From: Priapulus caudatus
Taxonomy: Eukaryota > Priapulida > Priapulimorpha > Priapulimorphida > Priapulidae
Length of the DNA stretch: 38,279 bases
Reading direction: 5' to 3'
Assembly: GCF_000485595.1 (NCBI RefSeq)
Contig: NW_014577109.1
Coordinates: 32,869-71,147 of the forward strand
The notes below the pieces were generated by a model. That model saw only the letters and a list, made by a program, of their open reading frames with translations, did no database searches and was not told the DNA's origin. Of the stretch, positions 1 to 10,192 are shown one piece after another (position 1 is the first letter of the stretch; every line of letters begins with the position of its first letter). The position numbers and the translations under genes were made by a program.

Positions 1-97
1 CACGTTATTCGATTCCGGTGTAGAAACTTGCATTTGATAGGTAAGTTGTTTGTTTTAAATTCGGATATAAAACATCAATTAAATACATAATAGGCTT

Positions 98-753
98 ATT
101 GATTATGCAATTTTAACGACGGTTAGAGTAACTGCCACCTTGTGTACGTTAATAAGTACATTACCTTATAGCCAAACGCGTATTAGTTTGTCCAATATCA
201 CTGCTGGTTACTAAGAAATGTCTAATCGAAATCCGCAGTCGAAGAAATGTTTACAGTTTACCGTGTCACTTTCAAATCGCTGCCAGCGAAGCGGGTGTGA
301 TACAGATTTATAGTGCACCAGACATTTTCGCACGCATGCTCGGCCGTACGCAATGCTATCATCAGTGATTTCGTAAACACGGACGCTCGTGATAAAGAAC
401 TTTTTATCAGGGCTGTCCATGTGCGTCCGTGATTACTGATTAGTACGTGTGTTTTACTCCGTGTTTCCATGTTTAGTCCGTGGCCGTGGTTACACAGCTG
501 ACACCTCCATTTCATCTGGCGTCCAAAACATACGGGCCGCACAAATGTTTACGTCATCGGCGACTTATCGCTTGACTCCTGGATGACATTTACGGCACGT
601 AAATGAATATCAACAACCGATTTCAAGTCTTGCTTGTAATGTAACCAGCAGTGATATTGGACAAACTAATACGCGTTTGGCTATAAGGTAATGTACTTAT
701 TAACTACACAAGGTGCCAGTTATTCTAGCATTCGTCAACATTGCATAATCAAT
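98..753. mobile_element. Foldback element, arms of about 114 bp
   Basis: Positions 98-211 and 641-753 are near-identical inverted copies. The inner stretch from ACATTACCTTATAGCC to CACTGCTGGTTAC matches exactly, and weaker pairing continues outwards to about 85 and 767. The 430-bp centre has no convincing coding content. It lies beyond the 3' end of LDHD. No target-site duplication could be assigned. A non-autonomous inverted-repeat transposon is the likeliest explanation. Confidence 0.75.
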
Positions 754-848
754 GTCCATATTATTCCTTTAACTTATAATTTGAATCACGATGAATAGTT
801 TTAACAGTTGTTGGATTGGCCCTGCTTACAAATTCATATGCATTTAGT

Positions 849-941
849 GTGTATGTGTGTGTGTGTGTGCGTGCGTGCGTGCGTTTGTGTGTGCGTGCGT
901 GCGTGCGTGCGTGCGTACGTGCGCGTGCGTGCGTGCGTGTG
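849..941. repeat. GT / GTGC microsatellite
   Basis: Tandem GT and GTGC units with a few interruptions. Reading frames through it give Cys/Val/Arg or Thr/His/Ala runs that are not genes. The rest of 754-1342 shows nothing recognisable. Confidence 0.9.
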
Positions 942-1342
942 TACGATGTGTTGCTGATTACAGAGGACATTGCCAATAAGCGCAAATTAGTGCATCAAAC
1001 GTCATCTACCAAACAAGGTATTTTTACCCGTAATGTTGAATTCTCTTGATCTCTATCATAAGCCATGATTATGTGACACTACACTAAAAAATATACACGA
1101 GTGCTAATTATTTCTGCATGATAGGAATACGGCAAAATAGAAAGCTTGAATAAATATGCCTGTTGTCAGACTACGATATTTGATTGCAATATTTCATCAC
1201 AATGGAAACTGATGTCCTGTAACAAATGCTACTAGAAAAATATCACATAGGTGGTGTAACCTGCATTCCAGTTAGCTGGGCAAGTTTCCTTCCTCTTACA
1301 AGATAATACCGACAAGTTTCCTGTCTATGCATATAGGTGTCC

Positions 1343-4300
1343 TCACTGTAGTTTTACACTCTCTCCATCTTCCCTATCATCGTCACCGGACGGTAAAACT
1401 TTACCAGGATTCATGATGTTATTGGGGTCAAACGCACGCTTCACCATTCTCATGGCAGCGACACCGACTGCTCCCAGCTCATCCTCAAGGAACATACGTT
1501 TCCCGAGGCCGATGCCGTGTTCACCTGTGCATGTGCCGCCAACTGACAATGCTCGCCTGTGGAATGCAAATGTCAACTAATTAGAGCCATCATCATTAAT
1601 AACATATACAGCTGCAACATATCTATGATAAGATCAGGAGTGAATAATAATAGATTATATATTATCTATTATTATTCACTCCTGATGAGATCACCTTTCA
1701 TAAGCTTATTTCATCTACTAACATCCTGCCAAGCTAAGATTGTTATATTGTAAGATAGCAATACCTGGCAATTGATTTGGCTAGACTAATGACTGTCTGT
1801 TTAGCATCTGGTTTGGTCGGCTCAGCCAATAATAGTGCATGAAAGTTTCCATCACCAACATGACCAATCATAGGACCTGCAAAGTAGAGCGTGTTATAAT
1901 AAATACGTACAGAATTCCAGTACATCGATAAAGTAACCAGTTTAACTTTACAGATAGATTTGGAATCACAAATCATCATAAAAGCTAAAGTTAGTAACGG
2001 TCGAATAGTAATCGGCTAGCTGCAGGTCACATCAAACATTGATAAAGACTAATTTTGTGCACTTATAATTATATGTGTTTAATTACTTTATTATTACGCT
2101 TTCAGAAACTATCATAGGAATAGCTGCTAATAATTTTATAGGTAAATATGACGGTTTTCATTATACTGCATTACACTTGTATTTGAGGTTATTAGGGAGT
2201 TAATAACATAGCAGTACCCGCAAGTATCCACCTAGTAAAGACTATTAATTTATATAGTGTTAATCAACGTTCTATGTCTTAAAAAAACTGAATAGAAATG
2301 GTGCGTGTATGTGAGCATTTCAGCTGAACACGTATGTGCAACACGGTGGCCATGATGACAGAGCATTTCTCCATACTCTAGAATTGGGTGATGGAATAAC
2401 AACTAAGCATATGACAATAGCAATTTTGTCGCCATAATAATGCTTGATATAACATATTATATGCATACATACCTTTACACATGAAAATAAGGATACATAT
2501 GTTCATGGTGTAAGTGTGCATGCTTGTGTGCAAACGTGCAAGTGTGCGTGCGTGTGTACAAAAAGATGTATTTTTACACTGACCCACCTTTAACACCAGC
2601 TGCTTCTATGTCTTTCCTTGACTCCACAATAACCTCTGAAAGTTTAGACAGTGGTACACAAACATCTGTCGAATATGCCTGCAAGCCAAAAAATTTAGAG
2701 CATAGTTAGGGAATTACTAATAAAACTCAAATTGTCCTCACAATTATCTTTAATTTTATGTTACTATTGCATTATTCGACTATTGCACAATCCCCAAGCA
2801 ATAGCAATCTATATTTAAATAGTACTAAACCACGTCAGCCTATAGAAATTCTTTGCTTGCAGTATTTCGTAGATTATTTGGTAAAAGTGTTTACTCGTTG
2901 CAATACATTAGTAGTACTAATGTCTGGATGGCATGGAGGAAGTCAATGGATATTAATACTCTACTAGGCCACCTTAAAATAGTTCTTGTTCACAAAACCC
3001 TCATCTGAAAATTGCGGATGACAAATTTGATCAGTGCAAACATTGTACAGGTGGTACAGGTGGTACTCACAGTGCATCCGGGAGCCAGGGCCTTGGCTGC
3101 ATACCACGCCTCATGACGAGCCTGCCATAGCCTCTTCCTTTCCTCCTCATCCTCTGCCCACTGGAAGTCTGTGCCTCCATTCTCACGCACAACATCGCCT
3201 GAAGAAAAACCTGACACTTACTAATAGTAGGTCAGGTTATTTTTTTACTAAATATTCATGTTTTTAAAATACTAGGCCTATAAGTACAAGTGTGAGGAGG
3301 AAAAAATTGCCAAAATGCCAAAAAGGCCTTATGTTAAGCAGCCGCACGCTTGTTAGTCTCACAGTCTGGTTGGGCTATTAAAATACACAGCGTACAAGCC
3401 AAAGTATACGGCTGAATTCACAGTGTGCTAGCTTCTAATGAAATCCTGGGTACAGAGTAAAAATAATAATTCTTCAGAGCTTTAATATAATGCCAGGGTT
3501 GTTGGCTAAAGGTACTTTATATTTTCAAGACAAAGCATTGGCATAAACAACCATCCTGAGGTTTCCAATTTCAGCATAAATCATTTAAATAACATATTTC
3601 CACTTAAATAAAATAAAATGTTCTATACTCATATATTGATCAGGGTTCAGTGTAAGCTGTGATGGTCTGAAATTATTTGTGTAAACAAGTAAGAAATCGT
3701 TTTGAATGTCGATGAAGGTCAATCTCACTATCGTACTATTAACCCATGTACATCCAAAACGATCACCTACAGTCCGTCACCACTGTTTGCAGAGGATAAT
3801 TACCAACTTCTGTGACTTGCTGATTTATCGTCTTCTCTGAGCCATGAAACTCAAGGAACAGTGTTGGCGCCACTCTATAGTCAAGCTTGCCGTAGCGGTT
3901 GCACGCATCCATCTGCACCTCATCCAGAAATTCTAAACATGCAAGAAATAGCACAAAACACACTATCACGTGAGGAAATTTATAGATCTTCCTTAAATAG
4001 CAGCAGTCACTGGAACATTGCTGCAAGATGTTACATTACAATGAGTGAATGCCATTCAGAATAGTATTATGAAAATTATTTCACATCAAAGGTTCTAATT
4101 ATAGCCAATTATGTGAGATATCTTCATGTGGTTGTCTTTATAGATCAATTATGTGAGATATATTGAGTCCCGGTGAAGTGTTATTATGGTACATACCTAT
4201 CCTGGCAATTGGTATGCCACATTGTAGGATTTGTACTGTTGTTTCTATCGCTGACTTAATGTCAGGAAATGAACAGATAGCCGAGACCATGGACTCCGGG

Positions 4301-7300
4301 ATCCCGTACAGACGTAGTGTGGCCTGCGTGATGACGCCTAGTGTACCCTCCGAGCCAACAAATAAGTTGGTGAGGTTGTAACCAGCAACCGTTTTCCTGT
4401 GAGGAACAATGTATCCAGAATAGGAATAACAGCAGTTAATCAAAATACCATATGCAGAACAGACACCACACGCATACATAAAGCCTATAAACCATTCATA
4501 TCCTACATCTTATGACTTATTGATGAATAATCTACACCACACCCTGTTTGTCCGTTCCTATTCGGATTAACATATTTTGACACAATAATATTTCACTGCT
4601 ATAAATTGTAGCCTCCTCACATTTTCTGGTTGGTGTATAGGATAAAAACCAAATAAAATTCGTGTTCTGGTCTCGACTATTTGTGACCCGCTCCAGCATA
4701 ATACGGACTAAGTCGCAAGTCATTGTTTTGAGTAATGAGCACGCACACATGTCAATGCTGAAAATGGCCTACCTGGACAAAAATGAGATTTTTACAAAAA
4801 TAAGTTCCTAAGTGCATATTTAATCCGGATATATAGGTTCAGATATCTCTAGATTATTATGGTCATTTTTAATTTTTTTGAAACGGCGCCCTTCAGACCG
4901 ACCCCTGACCGCTTATCCCCGACTGGGCCCCTTACCCGGAACGCTTTATCTCAAAAGCTGCATATTCCGGAATAAGTCGGTTTCCGATCTTCAAATTGCT
5001 GTAGATCGGTCAATTCTTTAGATATAGCCAAATATTATATATCATTTTAAAGGTAAGTAAATGATCTATTCAGATATGCACATAACTCAATTTGTAGAAT
5101 TTCCTACTTAATCCTGGTTTTGCTGGAGCGGGTCACATTTGGCATCACTCAATGATCGGTTGGAATACACTTCCCCTTCACTCAATCTCGTTGATTACAA
5201 CTGATCATCTCACAATAACAAGAGCCAACTGAGAACCTTCATGAGTTTTACTATTGTATAGCCCAGCACTGGCATTTGGTGCAACCACTGGCCAGTGCAC
5301 TCAGCTAGTGCACATCAAGCTAGTCAGTTATTTGCAATTTTAGAGAGCAAATGTTGTATTGCTGCAGAAAATGGGAACAGTTATGAGCATTCCTTGCACT
5401 TTAATTGGATGTTTACTCTACAATGCCTTCCTCATCTACTAATCCTGTAAAAAATCATTTGCATTCAATCACAACTTTTATAATCTGCATTCTGACACAT
5501 ATATGTACATAGGGACATATATGTACATGGGGGAGAAAGGTGTCTAAACCCACATGTATTGGATATACACAGCGTACAATTTACGCCAATTACAGGCCAT
5601 TCATTGAGATTTTTGGCATTTGATGGGCACTGGAAAGCGTGTTCAAGATTGCAAACACATTTCATATAACTAACATGAATTGGTGTACTGTTCTTCCTGC
5701 AACTCATTTTGGCCGAGTGTATGTCAATTACAGCTACTAACTACAGCTACACTTGAAACAAAAGCATGCCCTATAGGTACAAGCACAAAACAGCCTGTCA
5801 CTTACTTAGTGGCTCTACCTTTTCCAGATGTATGCAGAATTCTACCATCTGGCAGCACAACCTCCATGTTGGCGACGTTTTCACGCATGGTTCCGTATCT
5901 GACAGCGTTTGTTCCCGATGCGCTGGTTGCTGCCATGCCACACAGTGATGCGTCTGCCCCAGGGTCTGCCAAAAAAAACAGGAGTATATAAATAGATAAA
6001 TTTTATAACGAAATATATGATCTATTCTTGCATTCTTGAATGATATGTAACTGACTTGACTACTTAAATCTAGACATAGAATTACCAACGACCGGAAATG
6101 GTATCAACCAAATTAAATATAAAAGTGATAGATCACTAATATATCAAACATTACTTTATGCATCTGCACACTTGAAATTTTATCGATATTATTCATTAAA
6201 ATCAGAATGAGAGTTTTATGATTCAGAAGCTAGGAACGAACTAAGCACCTATGGGAAACCACATTCCAGTGTCTCGTAAGTACGCATTCAGAGCCATGCG
6301 AGTAACTCCAGGTTGCACAGTTGCTGTAAAGTCATCAGGACTCACATCCACTACCTGGTCCATCTTAGTAAGATTTATGCAAATCCCACCCTGAATAATA
6401 ATTAGACATACATGCATTTATTAATGTCCTGAATTATCTATAATTATAATATAAATGAAGAGAACCATATATGTGCTTACATTTACAACAGCTTGAGGCA
6501 GGGATGATAGTAAAAAATGTGTATTGATCGTAAGTAGCCAATTCATACATGGTCGGCAAGGAAACAGGGAACACAAGATATGCACAACTCTCAAAATGTA
6601 GCTGATATGGTACCAAGTTACCTCCCATTAATTTGTGCCCACATATCAGTAACGTTGGCAGGTCAGATTCACTACATTAAACAATAACATCCTGTGCGCC
6701 CTACGGGTATCAATAACTTAAAAGTATGAATTTGTATTAAAATATATACATGAGGGGTGCACCGTGGAACCCTATTATAATGTGATAATTAGGGTAAAAC
6801 ATTGATTGCATAAAATGCAGGGTTGTGTCATAGTGGGGTAATTAAAAAGTTTAAAATACCTGTTACTGTTAGTCATAGAAAGTTTGAGCAATGCTTTTTA
6901 TGCTGTTATCACCCTGTTCTGACAAGCTACATGCACGTGATATAAGTAATGTAAAAAAAAAAGAAGAGAAAAAGAAACCAAGTGACAATTGTGTTATATC
7001 AAAATTTGCTTAATCGCAAGGCACGTCATAGCGTGGTACCACAATCTATATATATGGCATCAGGGGTTTCAGCAAATTCAATTGCTTACTTTTGCTCGTA
7101 CAGTGCATATTTTATAGCCTGACCAGGCTCTGAGACTAACCTCAATACACAACCTGACACCGATCCATTTTTTGTTTAATCTTATCTTTCATTATACTTT
7201 TATATATAGGCCTAATACCTTCAAAACAACTATAATTAATAAATACCGGTATTACCCTGTATCATTATTTATGAGTTCGTGAAAATTAGGCTAAAATTAC

Positions 7301-8848
7301 AAAGTATGTGAATTAATTATGGTAATTAAACAGTATTTGTGTCACCTGGACAGCAAGAACACCACCCTCCATACCAGTACCGGTTCCAAATGGGATTACT
7401 GGTATGGCATTTTCATTGCACAGGCCAACGACTTTCGAAACTAACTCAACGTTGGTTGGCCATACAACAACTTCAGGTGGTTTGGAGCTACAAAAAGCAA
7501 ACATAAAAAGGAAACACAATTTAATCATGAGTAAATAAAAAAACACTTTTTAAACTAAATAAAGTTTTATTCACCCCTGATATTAATTATGTTAAGAAAC
7601 ATGTGTACACTGATTTAGCCTGTATTATATTTTATAATTAATCCTAAATTTAATAAAGTATACAATACTGCTTTTGATATAAGACCAATAAATTGGAAAA
7701 TATAAAATAAGCTCACATACACAAAGACAAACATGCAGATTGCACATCAATACTACAAATCCACAACACACAATTTCAAATTGAAACATAGAACTTCTAT
7801 TATAGTTTCATAAGCTAATAATCATGATAGATAATTTATAGTTAGAATATTGCATAAGCTATGTTCATTTCCTGCAAACTTGTACAAAACTGGGCCAAAG
7901 CCACTAATATTATCAAATAAAAATTATGATAGGGTAGACAGCATATGCATACCTGTGAAAGGACTCATCATGACCATGGTGCTCCCTTACAGCAACTGAT
8001 GTACTCACATTTTCAGCTCCTAATGCAGATGTCAACTCATCAACAATTGCTGCACTTACTTTTCCATATTCACGGCTCACGTACTGCAACAAACCAGAGT
8101 GTAATTTTTGACAAATCTCCAATTTAATTAAGAAAATCCACACAAACATGGTTTCTAAAGTAATACCAAATGAATATTACAATTAAACTTGTAAATAAGG
8201 GTCACGTGGAAAAACAAGTGTCCTATATAGACAGGTCTGTTCTCTAGAGTTGGTTTAACTATATAAATACCACTCAAGGGAAGCGCCAAACTTGCTCTTT
8301 ATGTACAGGTGCCTAATCTCAGGGCCGTAGTGGCCTCCCAAAATGTGCCACTGCAGAAAAATGTAGGATCACCCAGTGATAACATCAAGAGTGGCGGTTA
8401 GTGTGTGTGCCGCAGGCAGACATGGCTAATGCCGCGATCGCGAAGCCGATGCGGGGGGGGGGGTTCTCCCCCATAAATTTTTGGAAATTTAGAGCCTGGA
8501 AATGGCATTTCCTGCATTTTCAGGCTATGTTGAAAGCAACCAATTCTGATCATTTTAAAAAGTTAATTTGTAAATTTCAAAGATGAATGTAGCTGAAGCT
8601 GATGTTTTGACTAAAGTATCTAAAATATATATTATGAGTATGATAACTAATAAAACATTGTTTACAAAATTGTATATACTATCAGTACATAATTATGAAA
8701 AATAATATAGTTTTTAATATTTCCGTTCCAGTGCATCGTACTTCAGAATACGTTGAAGCCGGGCCGTGAAGGCATGCATGCAATGTGTGTGTGTTGTGTG
8801 TGTGTTTGTGTGTGCGTGCGTACGTGCGTGCGTGTGTTGTCTCTCTCT

Positions 8849-8900
<52 letters not shown>

Positions 8901-9842
8901 TGTTGTTGTGGGTTGTGTGTGTGTGTGTGTGCGTGCGTTCATCTCTCTCTCCGGGTCATGTTTTTCTCTCCTCTACATAATACAATAATTATTGGTTCAA
9001 GTGCTACAGCATAGATTTTAAAGCAAATCACTGTTCCCCCCACAGTTCCAGAGACCCCTCTCTTTTAAACATGTCCAAATCCTAGTTCCGGAGACTACCA
9101 TTTTCGAACATAACCGGTTCCAGAGCATACCACATTCAACAAACATTAGTTCCAGAGACCCCCATTTTCAGGTCTGAGTTAGTTCCAGAGCCCCCCCCCC
9201 CATTTTTGACTTCGCAGTGGCATATACCTACCATAATGTGGGGTGAGTGCCCCATTATTAACGGGGGTGATGGGTAAACTCGCCCTGATGGTCCAATGTG
9301 CGCACAATCGGTAGCACAAGCGGGAACACCCCCGTTAATAATACATGCACCATAGCTGCCTTGCGTTTTGCCAACATATCCGGTGACATTACGCGTGCGC
9401 ACGCCATATGATTTGAAATGTAATTTCAATAAGTGCTGACTTTGAGGAATAAATGCATAAATAGTTACCTGGTGTAAAGTTGTGGAAAGTGTTCAAAAAG
9501 ATAGGTGAGATGTCCATGTTGATAGATAACTTATAAGTGTTAAAAAGCCCGATCATTTTGCGTTTTGGGGATAAATTTTTGGTTAGACCAGTTGGAGCAT
9601 TTGGATAGATTACATCTATGGCAGAATGTACTATAGCCCTGCGGCAGCTATCCGCAGGCTATAGTACTACTGCTAGTACTACTACTACTAGTACTAGTAC
9701 TAGAGCTAAGTAAGTAAGTTGAGTCGAGCACCGACTGCGCAAACGAAACGTTTATAACTACCTTTTTAGCCCCACAAGTTAAAAATGGTCGGTATAACAA
9801 AAAATTTAGCTTCTGCGCTACTCGGCGACTATGCATTGTCAT
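1343..9842 (-). CDS. LDHD: Mitochondrial D-lactate dehydrogenase (LDHD), 11 exons, complete
   Basis: FAD-dependent oxidation of D-lactate (and related D-2-hydroxyacids) to the 2-oxoacid in mitochondria, passing electrons on to the respiratory chain. Exons in transcript order: 9842-9762, 8083-7953, 7487-7346, 6390-6249, 5965-5806, 4396-4197, 3932-3771, 3198-3071, 2678-2588, 1876-1765, 1556-1343. All introns are GT/AG and the joined length is 1563 nt (520 residues plus TGA), close to the human length of about 507. Seen: FAD-binding glycine motif [11 protein letters not shown] (about 103-113); the [14 protein letters not shown] segment (about 166-179); HVGDGNFH (418-425) and [12 protein letters not shown] (458-469) of the FAD-oxidase C-terminal domain; terminal NPGKVLP. 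Exon 1 is inferred: it encodes a basic, acid-free leader ([18 protein letters not shown]) suited to mitochondrial import and joins exon 2 in phase 0. ATGs lie at 9842 and 9836. Exons 2-11 are near certain; exon 1 is about 70% sure. Confidence 0.95.
1633..1686. repeat. Perfect 23-bp-arm hairpin in the last LDHD intron
   Basis: ATCAGGAGTGAATAATAATA at the left pairs exactly with its reverse complement at the right around an 8-bp AT loop. It sits inside the 208-bp intron between exons 10 and 11. The stem tip ATCAGGAGT/ACTCCTGAT recurs in the hairpin at 27250-27285. It may be a tiny palindromic element. Confidence 0.8.
4682..5137. mobile_element. MITE with 17-bp perfect terminal inverted repeats
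   Basis: TGTGACCCGCTCCAGCA at 4682-4698 is repeated exactly in inverted orientation at 5121-5137, giving a 456-bp element in the LDHD intron between exons 5 and 6. There is no coding capacity. I could not define a target-site duplication beyond a few T residues, so the superfamily is open. Confidence 0.8.
8318..8746 (+). mobile_element. Interspersed repeat family B, copy 1 (LDHD intron 1)
   Basis: About 430 bp, starting CAGGGCCGTAGTGGCC and ending near TTCCGTTCCAGTGCATCG, aligns over nearly its full length and in the same orientation with 37837-38262. Shared blocks include GCCGCAGGCAGACATGGC-like, TTTCAGGCTATGTTGAAAGC-like and GTATATACTATCAGTACATA. The CAGGGCCGTAG start resembles the end of the element at 24818. 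No right-hand inverted repeat was found, so it may be 3' truncated or of another class. Confidence 0.75.
8783..8938. repeat. GT/CT microsatellite in LDHD intron 1
   Basis: Long (GT)n with CTCTCTCT and GTGCGTGC interruptions. Its translations are Val/Cys or Thr/His strings and not coding. Confidence 0.9.
9044..9210. repeat. Degenerate tandem repeat with AGTTCCAGAGACCCC core
   Basis: The core appears at about 9044, 9084, 9116, 9148 and 9181 with spacings of 32-40 bp and decaying spacer sequence. It lies in LDHD intron 1. Just to its right, ATTAACGGGGGTG (about 9256) and CACCCCCGTTAAT (about 9329) form an additional inverted pair. Confidence 0.65.
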
Positions 9843-10153
9843 ATGCACGCACTAGCAACCTAACAGAGTGTTCAAATTTACGTCAAACAACATTTGACTA
9901 ATGACTACTTTCTGGACGCAGACATCTTTCTTAAACATCACGTGGTTTCTAGAGCTGCGTGCAAAACGGGATTAGCATTAATACCGCAAAAATAAATAAC
10001 ACTATTTGCTATTTATAAATATACTTACTACTATGTATATAATTAACATTAACTTGTTACAATTAAATGATATAATAATTTATTTTTATTTAGCGTAGAA
10101 ACTAGGATTGTAAAATAATTTAACATCGCTTTATACTCGCAACCGCACGTCTA
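9843..10153. promoter_or_regulatory. Putative bidirectional promoter between LDHD and RPL14
   Basis: This 311-bp interval separates the start of LDHD (minus) from the pyrimidine tract proposed as the RPL14 transcription start (plus). It holds a perfect E-box CACGTG at 9939-9944 and an AT-rich core with TATA-like strings around 10010-10040. No recognisable transposon lies inside it, unlike the surrounding DNA. The assignment depends on both first exons being right; I see no ORF here. Confidence 0.5.
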
Positions 10154-10192
10154 CCTTCTTTCTGATTTTGGTGTGGAAACCGTGGCGAAATG
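10154..10192 (+). promoter_or_regulatory. RPL14: Proposed RPL14 exon 1: 5' TOP tract, short leader, ATG, donor
   Basis: CCTTCTTTCT at 10154-10163 is a run of ten pyrimidines like the terminal oligopyrimidine tract that begins ribosomal-protein mRNAs and places them under mTOR/LARP1 control. It is followed by a 26-nt leader, an ATG at 10190-10192 with A at -3, and at once GTAATG as a 5' splice site. A phase-0 junction straight after ATG would give [11 protein letters not shown] with the next exon. Other ATG-GT sites nearer exon 2 (around 12526, 12768 and 12912) have poorer donors and no pyrimidine tract. Confidence 0.5.

Noticed and set aside
761-1049. Thr/His/Arg and Cys/Val repeat proteins, also at 8682-8988, 23451-23805 and 27551-27845
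   Set aside because: Translations of GT, CT/CA or CCGT microsatellites.
8401-8586. Frame resembling one at 37761-38072 (shared QAMLKA-type peptide)
   Set aside because: Both frames are in copies of repeat family B and one-base indels break them differently; no sign of selection on the protein.
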